Made by a program: the position numbers and the translations under genes. Below, piece by piece: positions 1-11,549 of a stretch of DNA of 64,000 bases (position 1 is its first letter; every line of letters begins with the position of its first letter). Below the pieces are notes generated by a model. The model had not been told where the DNA came from, did no database searches, and saw only the letters and a list, made by a program, of their open reading frames with translations. Origin of the DNA: Atrina japonica (Eukaryota > Mollusca > Bivalvia > Pterioida > Pinnidae); the NCBI GenBank assembly GCA_030159075.1, contig BROG01000153.1, positions 124,001-188,000 on the forward strand. Reading direction: 5' to 3'.

Positions 1-808
1 ACCAACAAATTTAAAAAGTGTGGCCTAAAACCTAAACGAACAAAATTTGTTATGCACTAATGTCAAATCAGTAATTTCATACGGACTACCCCAAAATAGA
101 ACCTGATTGACATATCCTCGGAGGTGCAAATACCTATTTCACTATTTTCTTAATTACTTGTTTGATTATGGAACAGTGCATGCCTTCATACCCATTTTAC
201 TAACGGTTATACAACATATACCAAAGTCACTTTTTTCAGTAAAACCTAGTGGTTCTCCAGTTTATTCTTTGTTTTTGTTTCTTTTCTTTGATTTGGGGAA
301 CTGGGGAAAATTTGGTTTTACTTAGAAAAACAACGTTTAACTGTGCCAAAATTCAAAAATTGGTTAAACCCTATTTTAATTGAGGAAAACTGGGTTTAAG
401 GTATGATCCATTGTACAAAAGGTCAAAATTTGATGTCTGGGAAAATGTATATAAATATTGTATTTTATTATAGATAGGTATGTCTCCTGTATAGATCGGA
501 CATGTTTTTAGAGACCAAATATCAAAGGAGATAAAATATTCCACATCAAAGTTGTCAATACATGTCAAACACTCATCTCCGAGTTACTCTCGACGACAGA
601 TGTAAAACATGTTTGATATAATTATTTGATGAGTCCTGTCCTAGAAACATTAAACTATTCTATTGATATTAAATATGAGTCTTTAATCTAAAGAAAACTC
701 ATTACTATATCTCAATGAAATTTACATTTTCTCCAGAATTTACCAAGAGTGCGACAAAATTAGCCAAATCTAAAACATTGATGTGAATTTCTAAATTCTT
801 CTAAAGCT
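1..808. other. AT-rich stretch without recognisable gene
   Basis: No coding region or clear repeat is recognisable. Isolated phrases near 235-262 and 365-400 resemble single units of the 20-bp minisatellite found at 1310-1460. The short open frames here have no family resemblance. Confidence 0.5.
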
Positions 809-1000
809 AGGATAACCACCTTTTTACAGTGGTTACTCTTAGACGGACTTTGATTATACGTTTAGATTTATTATCTTGCCTTGTCTGTTACCACTTTCTC
901 TTTAGAAAATCTATTTGAAATTGGAGCTCAACTGATGAAGTCTTATTGACAGAAACGATCGTCTTGAGCATTATAACTTTGGTATTATGTTTATAATATT
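809..1000 (+). repeat. dispersed repeat carrying the hammerhead-like motif
   Basis: This segment recurs in inverse orientation at about 49445-49650, and its 3' half recurs at about 24975-25022. Shared landmarks are a GTGGTTAC-containing start, a GAGCTCAA stem and the phrase ATTATAACTTTGGTATTA after the ribozyme core. It lies about 600 bp upstream of a Penelope-like reverse transcriptase on the same strand, as expected for a PLE 5' region, but the boundary is not resolved. Confidence 0.6.
926..969 (+). ncRNA. hammerhead ribozyme-like motif (type I, minimal stem III)
   Basis: Core strand CTGATGA lies at 932-938, GAAA at 952-955 and the cleavage triplet GTC at 961-963. Stem I is GCTCAA (926-931) with TTGAGC (964-969). 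Stem II is GTC (940-942) with GAC (948-950) around a 5-nt loop. Stem III is only A955-T962 and C956-G961 with loop GATC. Short stem III forms are known in PLE-associated hammerheads and often act as dimers; here the palindrome ACGATCGT would allow that. Caveat: an A-A mismatch (939/951) sits where a G-C pair usually closes stem II, so activity is uncertain. Confidence 0.62.
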
Positions 1001-1309
1001 TATTCAACTTATAACCTTGAATGCAACAAAATAACTTTAATATGTATCAATGGTAATAAAACCTAGTTTTTCTCAACGACCAATGCAAACGCTCGACACA
1101 AATATGCTGAAGGCTGAAATCGGATTGTTTATAATATAAATTAACAAATTAATAAATACATTGTGTATATCTCTACAACTAATGATACGATTTATACGTC
1201 TCGTGTGCAATTCTCGAGCACAATAATTTCGGTGCCCTTTGGCAGGCGTTACATGAGTTTTCCGATATAATAAGGTTCAAATGCGCCATAATTGCATTAA
1301 TGATGTTCA
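1001..1309. other. no recognisable feature
   Basis: AT-rich sequence with one lone minisatellite-like half unit near 1055-1085 and nothing else that I can identify. Confidence 0.4.
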
Positions 1310-1460
1310 GCCTATTTTTTCTTAGTTAAACTTTTTATTTCGCTATGGCACACTAAAATCACATTTTTCTCTGTCAAACCTAGTTTTTGTCCAGTTAAAC
1401 CTAATTTTTCTCAGTTCAACCTATTTTTTCTCAGTTAAACCTAGTTCTTCTCCGGTTAAT
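1310..1460 (+). repeat. 20-21 bp minisatellite
   Basis: Four clean units (about 1371-1460) of a GTTAAACCTAGTTTTTCTCA-like motif follow each other with a 20-21 bp period. A more distant unit lies at 1310-1333. Single diverged units occur upstream, suggesting a decayed longer array. Confidence 0.7.
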
Positions 1461-1552
1461 GTGGGTTATGAGTTAAATACCTATTCAATTACAAACGGTT
1501 TTTGTAGTGCCTAGACATCAACCATCTTCTACACAAACCGTTACATGTTCAT

Positions 1553-3360
1553 GCATCATCTCCCTTCAAATACAATCCTATCGGGCATAGTCATCACCGA
1601 CGACGTTTCTATTGTTGAAAATGAAAACCTCAAAAATCTAATTTTAAGAGGTCCTAGATACCGCAAAGCTCGTTCCTTTAAATGGCGTCATAATTTCAGT
1701 TAAGTTATGAATTCTGTCGCAGATTATGCCAGACGATGTGCCAAACATGAAGACGTGGAACCAGACACTTTGTCTGAATGGCTATAAGTCTACGCTGGTT
1801 GATAAAATCTCGTATTCGAAAACTTTAAGGAACTGTGAAAACACGTTTTCCCTCTGTATTTAGTGATCCAGAAGTAGTAACTGAACTAGATAGATTACAT
1901 GACCAATATGTACTGGTCCCAACAGACAAAGCCTCAAATAATATAGTTTGTATTTGCAAGGCACATTACTATAATTGTTTATTAGAAGAGCTAGGGTTTA
2001 ATACGAATTTTGGTAATCCTACATCCACACGTAGCTCACTTTTAAACGACGAGATCCTTCAACATCACGTTTCCGTAATACGCTCTTTTGATGTACCTAC
2101 AACCGATACTGATTTTGAGCTACCATATTTAAACTGGATACCTAAACTTCATAAAACCCCATTTAAGCAGCCGTTAAGGAGAAACTTCAGCAATACTGTA
2201 CAGTTGCTTATTCCAGAAGCAGTGTAAATCAGATGTGGATACTTAAAAATTCTAAACAACTTTTAGAGAATTTAAAGGTACACAATTTTTCTCAAATCTC
2301 ACAATATCAAAACATACGACTTCTCTGCTCTTTATACAACTATTCCACATAAAGAATTAAAAGAAAGACTTTTTAGCATAATTGACAACTGTTTTTTCAC
2401 TAAAGGTGGTACCCGAAAATTTAAATATCTAGTGATTGGTTATCATGATACTTATTTTGTCAATCACCATTCTGATTCTACACATAAACACACTGACGTT
2501 GATATAAAAAAAGTGCTTGAATTTTTAATAAACAGTATATTTGTAACGTTTGGAGACGTTGTCTTATAACAAACCTTCGGCATTCCTATGGGAACCTATT
2601 GTCCCCCTTTATTGGCCGACATGTTCTTTTATTCATATGAAGCAGACTGAATAAAATCGATCTATTGCAAGTAACCCATGTATAACGCTAAAGGTGACAA
2701 CGCTGTCGCTTGTTGTTTGTATCTTCCAATATCAACAAATCATAAAAGCAGACTTCATTCAGAAACTGCTGAATCAAAAGAAAATAAAGCTAGTGGTGTC
2801 CTTTAATTTGACATTTAGATATATCGACGACGTTTTGTCATTTGATAATGACAATTTTCATACATATGTAAATGCGATATATCCCAGCGAACTACAAACT
2901 AAAGGTACAACAGAATCAACCACACACGCTTCATACTTAGACATTTTACTTACTATAGACACAAACGAGAAATTGGCAACTAAACTATACGAAAAACGCG
3001 GCGATTTCGGCTTTCCCATCGTAAATTTTCCACATTTAAGTAGTAACATCCCACAGTCACCCGCATATGGAGTTTATTTTTCGCAAATGCCAGTGTGTGT
3101 TCAACAAAGAACATTACATATACAGAGGTAAACTACTCACTGACAAATTATTCACACAGGGATATGGAATACCGCATTTGATGTGAACCTTCCGCAAATT
3201 TTACGGTCGGTAAAAAGTCTTGTTTGAGATTGCTCTGTTTCACTGGGTGAAATGTTAAGTTGGCTTTGCGCTGGTGGTTGTTGAGACGTCTGTATCAATT
3301 GTGACAAGGATTCGTTTCTCACGTATTTCATTTTGCCTTGACTGTGGACTGACGGCGGAT
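1553..3360 (+). mobile_element. Penelope-like retroelement, degenerate copy A (RT region)
   Basis: Broken frames on the plus strand read as a PLE-type reverse transcriptase. In order: an N-terminal part (about 1560-1830, with stops); DKASNNIVCICKAHYYNCLLEEL (about 1925-1995); LPYLNWIPKLHKTP (about 2118-2161); a finger/palm part with shifts (2230-2570); IPMGT-C-PLLAD (about 2584-2625); [23 protein letters not shown] (2816-2886); and the LYEKRGDFGFPIVNFPHLSSNIP stretch (about 2980-3055). [10 protein letters not shown]-terminal phrase follows near 3188. Stops, frameshifts and an internal insertion (2649-2754) make it a pseudogene. The 3' part stops abruptly at about 3360, against a Tc1-like relic. 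The family call is from memory of conserved motifs; no search was run. Confidence 0.75.
2649..2754 (+). repeat. 97-bp insertion inside the RT frame with 9-bp direct flanks
   Basis: AAGCAGACT occurs at 2640-2648 and again at 2746-2754. Removing one copy plus the 97 bp between them restores the palm-domain reading Y-E-A-D-F-I-Q-K-L seen in the minus-strand copy near 10480. The insert recurs as part of longer repeats at about 14140-14235 and 17200-17300, so it belongs to a dispersed family. Confidence 0.7.
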
Positions 3361-3800
3361 TTGGGTGCGTTCGAATGCGTCGATTTTGCTGCCACTATAT
3401 ATCACGCCCCACAACATAATGCTAAGACCACCAAACCTGTCTCGTACCACCATGCAGTTTTCGGCATAACATTCCCATCTAAGCGAAAAAGCCTTAATTT
3501 TGGCTCGTCAGGAAAGAGTACACGGCGCCATAGAAACACATTTGGACGGTGTCGTCGGAACCATTGGAATCTGACGTCACGTCGAAGACGATTAAGGGGC
3601 ATACCTACTGCAACGCGACAGTGCTTGATGTTGTAGGAGCGGAGAAGCCTCAACACTTTAAACCGGCTAATTCTTGGATTGTTGGTCCCTGGTGTCTCCT
3701 TTGCAGTTTTCTCTGCAGTTCTAAGCCGGTTGCAGAAGTACTGCAATTAACTTAAACGATCCTGACGTGGCGTCGTAAACTTTGGTCGGCCATTTCAAAG
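3361..3800 (-). pseudogene. Tc1-like transposase relic
   Basis: A minus-strand frame of 114 codons (3746 to 3402) reads like the middle of a Tc1-family transposase: a helix-turn-helix-like start (ISRFKVLRLLRSYNI), then a VGMPL-RLRRDVRFQWFRRH stretch, and WRRVLFPDEPKLRLFRLDG, matching the usual W-x-x-V-L-F-S-D-E-S region that holds the first part of the DDE catalytic set. The Asp-Glu is kept but Ser is Pro. The N-terminal and C-terminal thirds are missing and no terminal inverted repeats were found. It abuts and truncates PLE copy A. Confidence 0.65.
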
Positions 3801-4200
3801 GCGATCGTCAGTTGCACCAATCAATCTAAAGCAGTGGTATAAACGAGATTTTGTGTTTTTATGAACATTCAGATCTCTTGTCATAGCGGTTTAGGTATTT
3901 CTATCAACAGTAACTGCACTGTTGCGTACATCGTTATTCAGCCTAGGCATCCTGTACGTAATATGACAAACGGATTTCAATATTGAACTATTTTTACCAG
4001 ATATATGAATCATGGCAAACAGGTCTGAGGTGCATGAAATGCTACAACGTGTATCCGTGCACGTGTAAATCGGATAATGTTTTGATATCGAGGACACGAG
4101 AACACGTAGTGTAACCGAGTTCATTCAAACGTGAATTGATGCAGAATGCGTATTATTTAATGCCATCTAAAACTGCTAGCAATATCTAATCAATTTTAAA
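3801..4200. other. unidentified sequence
   Basis: Somewhat GC-richer than its surroundings, with no coding frame, repeat partner or RNA gene that I could recognise. Confidence 0.35.
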
Positions 4201-4360
4201 TATTATGGGAATCCAATGGGGTTGCGTTTCTTTTTATATATATACAAAGCACAAAAACCAACAACACTATATCCTAGGGTGTCGGATCTAAGCAATAGAT
4301 ACAAGTCATGAAAAGAATATATAAAGCACAAAAATGACTAGCGACACGGACAAAATGAAT

Positions 4361-4396
4361 GTCAAATTTTCGGGACGACCTGTCCCTTCATCAGGA
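4361..4396 (-). ncRNA. hammerhead-core-like hairpin (CTGATGA...GAAA)
   Basis: Read on the minus strand: CTGATGA, a perfect 5-bp hairpin GGGAC-loop-GTCCC (plus-strand 4372-4386), then GAAAATTTGAC. This matches two of the three hammerhead core strands with a strong stem II. A partner for stem I is not evident: the flanks instead repeat TTTTGTCC in direct orientation. It may be a decayed ribozyme or another kind of repeat. Confidence 0.35.
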
Positions 4397-4644
4397 CAAA
4401 ACGGTTAAAATAACATGGAAAAATATACACATACACACTCTCACGTAAATACCCACGCACACACATATACGGAGAATGAAAGAAATGCATATATATCTAT
4501 TTATCATTTTTGATGTCAGATCAGGAAATTTAAACAAAAATGCAAATCTTAAAAATGGAGAATGACATCATAAATACATGTCTTGCATATTCTCAAGTAC
4601 TGTACGTGTAGTGTCGTAATTTTATCTTTGATATTAAAAATCTT

Positions 4645-4740
4645 TCTTCTATCTATCTATCTATCTACCTATCTATATATTTACTTATCTATCTTCTATC
4701 TATCTATCTCCCTCCTTACCTACCTACTTACCCTCCTTTT
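4645..4740 (+). repeat. (TCTA)n / TCTAT-CTCC microsatellite
   Basis: Runs of TCTA and related pyrimidine-rich tetranucleotides, imperfect. Confidence 0.85.
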
Positions 4741-5184
4741 ACTTTCAAAGTGAATACTTCCCAAACACCATTTGTTTGTCTTTCTATTTATCCATGTGTA
4801 ACTAATATTGACAGATCAGTTACGTTTGTAAACTATACTGACGTACTATTAGTTTTGTGAACTACATTTATAATCTAAATAATATAACAATTACAAGTAC
4901 ATAATTGCAACTAAGTTAATTCCTTGTACATTAATTTATTCATGTTTATTCACTAATAATACACAGTACGTGTATTTGATAACTGCTATTCATTATGGAT
5001 AATTCATTTACATAAATAATAGCTGCAAGGTAAATAAACAATTGCCATAGTGATATAGTGGTACGTCATCACAAAAATAAAATGTCTTGATTTCTATTTG
5101 TAGATATAACATAGTCTGACGTCTAATAGTACGCTAACCGCAGTAACGGTAAGTATAATTACTAACTAGATACAGTCGGAATTA
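4741..5184. other. no recognisable feature
   Basis: AT-rich sequence; no gene or repeat partner seen. Confidence 0.4.
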
Positions 5185-5341
5185 TGATCAGGAAGAGACC
5201 ACCGCCCTCTTGCAAGTAAACTGGCAAGCTTTTTCACAAAATCAGCTTAGGTTCCAGCAGGACTCGAACCTGCACTGACCAGAAGTAAGAGACTTCATGG
5301 TTTAAAGCGTGATGCTCTAACAACTCTGCCGCGGAGGCCTC
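5185..5341 (-). repeat. SINE family B fragment (tRNA-like head)
   Basis: Minus-strand copy of the repeat at 9425-9585. The head GGCCTCCG...GGCAGAG carries a polymerase III A-box-like stretch and a B-box-like GGTTCGAGTCC (antisense GGACTCGAACC near 5262). The body follows, but the tail beyond GGTGGTCTC is absent. Confidence 0.7.
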
Positions 5342-5360
5342 CATAATAGTAATATCAGTC

Positions 5361-5382
5361 GTTGTTGTTGTTGTTGTTGTTT
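5361..5382 (+). repeat. (GTT)n microsatellite
   Basis: About seven GTT units. Confidence 0.8.
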
Positions 5383-5447
5383 TAAATGTTATTGTTGTAG
5401 GCGGGGCAACTTAATTTTAATATTCATAATGAAATAAGTAGTTGTAT

Positions 5448-5710
5448 TGTTGTTTAACGTCCACTCAAAAATCTTTCACTGATATGGAGACGTCACCAAA
5501 TGCCGGTGAAGGGCTCCAAATTTTGGCCGATGCCCGGCAGTTACGACCATTGAGCAGTGATGGTTCTTTAACGTGCCGACATCTACTGTAAAACGGGACC
5601 TCGGTTTATACTGTCTTATCCGAAGGACAGAAAAAGCCAGTCGCCTCCGCCTTGACTCAAACCCGCGACCCTCCGGATGCAAATCGAGCACTCTACCGCG
5701 ACCCTCCATA
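5448..5710 (-). repeat. SINE family A, head variant A2
   Basis: Near-complete minus-strand SINE. The plus strand starts with the tail (TTGTTTAACGTCC, then TTTCACTGATATGGAGACG), continues through the GTTCTTTAACGTGCC body, and ends in a tRNA-like head whose B-box region reads GGTCGCGGGTTTGAGTC on the minus strand. The head differs from the A1 type at 23011 but resembles the copy at 39882. Confidence 0.8.
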
Positions 5711-5719
5711 ATGAAATAA

Positions 5720-6040
5720 GAACGAAACTGACATTTATGTCCCTATTATGAAAGCGACCAGACATGACTTTACGTCATGGATATGTAGGTAGTTGGTACA
5801 GATATCATGATAATATGTTTTATCCGTCTACTTCTTCAATGACCAACCGATACAAAGAGTTTATAGCTATCTGATTGTAGATGGATATAAATGTTAGTTG
5901 TGCGATATTTGTAAATGTTGTTATTCTCTTTAACCATTTTGCCTCATCGGGCTTTTTCATTATTTTTGTTCGTCTTAATTACTATTTGTATGAGGCAATG
6001 CCTTGCCTGTTCTAAATAGCCTACCAATTTACGTTATGTA
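5720..6040. other. no recognisable feature
   Basis: AT-rich sequence without an identifiable gene or repeat. Confidence 0.35.
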
Positions 6041-6044
6041 TTGA

Positions 6045-6470
6045 AGTATAAAACATCTCAGATACCAAAGTATAAATCTTTAGGATGTCCAGGACACATA
6101 TACAAATCCGGCGACAAAAATGGACAAACACGGACCTCTGGATACCAAGAGGTGGGACCAGGCGCCATGGAGGAGTAAGCATCCCCTGTCGACCGGTCAC
6201 ACCCGCCGTGAGTCAAATCCAAATGAAATACGTGAGGAAAGAATCCTCGTCACAATTGGCACAGACGTCTCAACAACCGCCAACGAAAAGGCAGCTCAAC
6301 ATTTCACCCAGTGAAACAGAGTAATCTTGAACAAGATTATTTTACTGACCGTAAAATTTGCTGAACGTTGACATCAAACGCGGTTTTCGATATCCCTGTG
6401 TGAATAATTTGTCAGTTGTAGTTTACATCTGTATATAAAATGTTCATATGTTGAACAAGAAAAGGATATT
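6045..6470 (-). mobile_element. PLE 3' fragment
   Basis: Minus-strand copy of the PLE 3' end. The plus strand begins with the element terminus (CCAAAGTATAAATCTTTAGG, ATGTCCAGGA), passes GGACAAACACGGACCTCTGG and GTCGACCGGTCACACC, and reaches the antisense of the TFRKFYGR codons (ACCGTAAAATTTGC). It holds only the C-terminus and 3' untranslated part. Confidence 0.75.
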
Positions 6471-6577
6471 AGTTGTGTGTTGTTCATTTCTTTTCTTACT
6501 ATATGTACTTGAACTGATGAACAATAATAAAAAAGAGATATACACAGGCATGATAATTATTGAATTTCTATATATTT

Positions 6578-6610
6578 TGTGAAACGTACTTGAGAAACCC
6601 ACTTCGGCAA

Positions 6611-6667
<57 letters not shown>

Positions 6668-6750
6668 TTATCATAGGTAAATAAATTTTGTGAAAAATGC
6701 TTGAGAAACCCACTTCGGCAATTATTGTGTGTGTGCTTCATTATCATAGG
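6578..6750 (+). repeat. tandem duplication with (TG)n
   Basis: A unit containing CTTGAGAAACCCACTTCGGC followed by a TG run occurs twice (about 6578-6668 and 6686-6735). The first has a TG run of roughly 27 units, the second only a few. Confidence 0.75.
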
Positions 6751-6789
6751 TAAGATAAAATGAAAATCACAGGTTCAAAAATATTAATC

Positions 6790-7290
6790 TTCAGGATGTT
6801 AAGACGATACAAATATGGTGAACATCAGGAAAACGCGGACTTCTGGAGGTGAGATCAGGTGTCATGCAGGAGTAATCATCCACTCGCCGCTAATCTACAG
6901 ACAAAATCAAAATGAAATAAGTGAGAATAACATTAATACTCTTTACAAACTGTACAAACGACTCAACAACCACTATCGAACAGGTAACAACATTTCATCT
7001 TGTGAAATTGTAATTGCAAGCAAGGCAGTTATGCCGACCGTAAAATTTGCGGGACGTTGACATCAAACAAGATTTTTATTATCCTTGTGACAACAACCTA
7101 TCAAGTAGTAGCTTGTATCGGTTATATCATATATATCATATATCATATATATCATATATCATATATATCATTGTATATAAAATGTTGGTATTATTTTGAA
7201 CACGCCTATCGGAAGGTGTATCAGATCATGTATATAGTGTGTATATAGTAAGCAAAATGTCCAAGTAGGAAGCGTTTGTGCTGTGGTGTC
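6790..7290 (-). mobile_element. PLE 3' and partial RT fragment
   Basis: Same 3'-terminal landmarks as other minus-strand copies (ATGTTAAGACGATACAAATA, GACTTCTGGAGGTGAGATCA, ACCGTAAAATTTGCGGGACG), running on to about 7260 where AAAATGTCCAAGTAGGAAGC matches the antisense of the RT palm. An ATATATC-rich expansion at 7110-7175 interrupts it. Confidence 0.65.
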
Positions 7291-8570
7291 ATAAATTATA
7301 GTTAGTTTGAATATTTGGTAATGACATACCTATGGAAATCGTTATTACTGATTCTAAATTCAAGGCCACCACTGTCTCAAGAGACCGTTCGCAGTCTATG
7401 AACAAATTATTTTTATATTATATTTCTCATTTCATATTATTTAATAATGTCCATGTAAAACATATTGGATTGGTAAAGAACTATGAATAAACATATCAAC
7501 TGTGAATTTCGTAAGGTTAAAGTTTTTGCATCGCGCAGTATCAGCTTACCAAATATAGTTGTACCTTCGGTACATGTTAGAGAGATATTATTGTTGCTTT
7601 TGGACAAGTCCCATATCTTTACTTCTATGAAGAAGTCATCAACAAAAGGTGAAGTGCAACACATTTTGACCTGTGTTAAGAGTGCGTGTTGCTGTATTGA
7701 ATATTTTTTATATTTCTGATCCTTTCATGACATGGAAATAATTTTAGTCTTGAAACTGAACATTTCTTTATGAATGAGCTGCTGTCGTATTGATCTAGAA
7801 ACTATAGCATTGCGTAAGGAATCACACCTCGGGCATCTCACTTCTGAAATGGAAGCACAGTGAGCGAAAGATGGGTTGAATACACACTATAATTACATGT
7901 CATTATGAAATCATAACATTAAGGAGCCATGACGTATTTCTAAATACAACATTAAAGTTATTGGGTGATCCTGTCAGTGACAGACATATTACAAGGTTAG
8001 CATCACATACTTGATACAAACATCTAGATCAGTTTTAAGATATGACGGTAACGGTTGACATTATATGGACGAAATACTCTATCATAATATATTTATGTGC
8101 TTGTTAAAGCATTTTTATATTAACGTATTCATAGATTAGCACAATGAAAGTATTTCAAAATAGATGTACATGTAGATAATATAATAGTACACTCAACACT
8201 AGGATGAACAATATTGGAATTTACAAAATGGCGACTGGCGCAATTCATTTTAATCAATAAAGATTTTCAAATATTGTGAATGACAAAGTATCTATTATAG
8301 CTTAAACCTGTAAGTATATATGAAACATGATACTTCAGTAAGTTTATACTTGCATGGGTATATATGAGATAAGCTAAAACTCATGCGCGAAAGATATCTG
8401 TTTGAAAGATCGTTTGTCTATCTGTGCGTTTTAAACCTGAAATTTCCCTATAAATTAACTAATAATTTGTCAACAAAACTGCATAAAACTGTATTTCATA
8501 CTAACACATTAAGATATGCATGGTAGGGTTGTGGACAAAAAAGTGATTTGTGAAGGATAGTGGAAAATTA
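7291..8570. other. unidentified AT-rich sequence
   Basis: No gene recognised. A phrase at 8114-8160 (GATTAGCACAATGAAAGTAT) is similar to one at 9020-9045 on the other side of the AT/SINE cassette, suggesting a local duplication. Confidence 0.35.
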
Positions 8571-8571
8571 A

Positions 8572-9420
<849 letters not shown>

Positions 9421-9424
9421 TTAA

Positions 9425-9585
9425 AGGCCTCCGTGGCCGAGGTGTTAGAGCATGGCTCTTTGAACTAAGTCTCTCACCTCTTATCAGTGCAGGTTCGAGT
9501 CACCAAGGCTGATTTTATGAGAGAGATTGTCAGTTTACTTGCAGGTGGTCGGTTATTTTCTTCCCGGGTACATTGTAACCGGATA
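9425..9585 (+). repeat. SINE family B (tRNA-like head)
   Basis: Starts GGCCTCCGTGGCCGAGGTGT, with a Leu/Ser-tRNA-like A-box (TGGCCGAGGTGTTAGAG) and B-box (GGTTCGAGTC at about 9491). The body ends near CTTCCCGGGTACATTGTA. Other copies of the family: 5185, 40235, 52765, 58736. Confidence 0.75.
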
Positions 9586-9732
9586 TTTTTTTCACTATTA
9601 AATACTGGTCGCCACGTGTGACTGACAATTTATTGAGTGTGGAGTTAATTGTTTAAACAAACTAATTGCACTTGAAGAAATAATATATATTAAGGAACTC
9701 AATAATATAAATAAATATAAAAAGTCTGAAAA

Positions 9733-11290
9733 ATCTACCACGGTATAAATCATTAGGATGTCCAGGATATAGGTACAAAACGGGTAAAAAATGGACAAAC
9801 ACGGACCTCTTGAAATCAAGAGATGGGATCAGGTGCCAAAAAGGTGTAAGCATTCCCTGTCGACCGGTCACATCCGCCGTGAGTCCGCAGTCAAATTATA
9901 ATAAAATACGTGAGGAACGAATCCTTGTCACAATTGGTACAGACGTCTCAACAACCGCCATCGTACAGGTAACTCAACATTTCACATAGTTAAACATAGT
10001 AGTCAGAAACAAGACTATTACACCGACCGTAAAATTCTCAGAACGTTGACATCAAACGCGGTTTTCAATATATCTGTGTCAATGTGAGTAGTTTACCTCA
10101 GCATATGAAATGTTCATATGTTGAACACGCTCTGGTATATCTGATCATCTGTGAAATATAAACTCCATATGCGGATGATTTTGGGATATTACTACTAAAA
10201 TGTGGAAAATTAACAATGGGAAAGCCGAAATCGTCGCGTTTGCCTAATAGCTTTGTTGTTAATTTCCCGTCTATGTCTATTGTTAGTAAAATGTATAAAT
10301 ATGAAGAGTGTGTTCTTGATTCTGTTGTATCTTTAAATTCTGGTTCTCCGGATATATCGCATTGACATATGTATGAAAATTGTCATTATTAATTGACAAA
10401 ACGTCGTCGATATATCTAAATGTCAAATTAAAGGACACCGCTAACATTTTCTTCCTTTGATTCAGAAGTTTCTGAATGAAGTTTGCTTCATATAAATAAA
10501 GGAACAGGTCAGCCAATAAAGGAGCACAACTGGTTCCCATAGGAATGCGGACAGTTTGTTGAAAGACCCCGAACATTATAAATATATATTGTCCATTAGA
10601 AATTCCAGCATTTTTATATCAACTTCAGTGTATTTATGTGAAGAATCAGAGTGGTGTTTGACAAAATAAGTATCATGATAACCAATCACTAGGTATTTAA
10701 ATTTACGGGTGAAATTTTTAGCGAAAATAAAAACAGTTGTGTATGATGCTAAAAAGTCTCTTTTAATTTTTTATGTGGAATTTGTATGTAAAAAGTAGAG
10801 AAGTCGTATGTTTTGATACCATGAATCTTAGAAAAATTGTGTACCTTCAAATTTTCTAAAAGTTATTTAGAATTTAAAAGTATCCAGATCTGATTTACAC
10901 CAATTCTGGAATAAGGAACTGTACATTACTGCTGAAGTTTCTCCTTAACGGCTGTTAGTAAAGATAAAGGTTTGGTAGAACATATGCTGGATCCTGCTAT
11001 GAATCTCTGCTTATATGTAGTTTTGTGAAGTTAAGGTATCCAATATAGATATGATAGCTGAAAATCAGAATCGGTTGTAGGTACATCAAAAGAACGTAAT
11101 ACGGTCACGTGATTTTGAAGGATCTCGTCCTTTGAAAGTGGACTACGTGTGTATGTAGGATTACCAGAATTCGTATTAAACCCTAGTTCTTCCAATAAAC
11201 AATTATAGTAATGTGCCTTAGAAATATAAGCTATTTTACTTGAGGCTTTGTCTGCTGGGACCAGTACATATTACTAAAGTAACGTTTCGC
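9733..11290 (-). mobile_element. Penelope-like retroelement, degenerate copy B (RT region)
   Basis: Minus-strand PLE covering the 3' end (9733-10130) and much of the RT (10140-11280). Read from high to low coordinates: an ADKAS-like stretch (about 11250), LSYLYWIP-LHKT (about 11050), FIAGSSICSTKPLSL (about 10985), YDFST (about 10795), an IPMGTSCAPLLADLFLYLYE palm stretch (about 10550-10490), then [24 protein letters not shown] (10420-10350). Several stops and shifts break it. Unlike copy A it has no insertion between YEA and FIQK, so it shows the ancestral arrangement there. Confidence 0.75.
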
Positions 11291-11446
11291 TCCGATCACA
11301 TCATTTGTATACTAAAGTTCTCAAAACCTAAGATATTCATTTTTCAATGGGTACACATCCAACAGGTTCGGCAACACATTTAGATATATACGTTGTCCGT
11401 GTTTGATACCACGTTTTCTTTTGGAAGGCATCTATATTGAATTCGA

Positions 11447-11490
11447 GCTCAACTGACGAAGTCCTATCACCAAAAGCGATCGTCCTGAGC
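11447..11490 (+). ncRNA. degenerate hammerhead-like motif
   Basis: Stem I GCTCAA (11447-11452), core CTGACGA (11453-11459), CGATCGTC (11478-11484) then CTGAGC. The GAAA strand has decayed to AAAAG. It lies beyond the 5' end of minus-strand PLE copy B but on the opposite strand, so it is probably a separate fragment. Confidence 0.45.
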
Positions 11491-11549
11491 TTTTTTGGAC
11501 TCCTTTGTAAAACTTAAAACTTAGGTATTGTTCATCATATTAAACAAAT

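Noticed and set aside
6085..6324. Frames with [13 protein letters not shown] or [14 protein letters not shown] recurring at 6085, 47724, 47984, 54876, 62964
   Set aside because: Sense and antisense readings of the PLE 3' region, beyond the recognisable RT domain.
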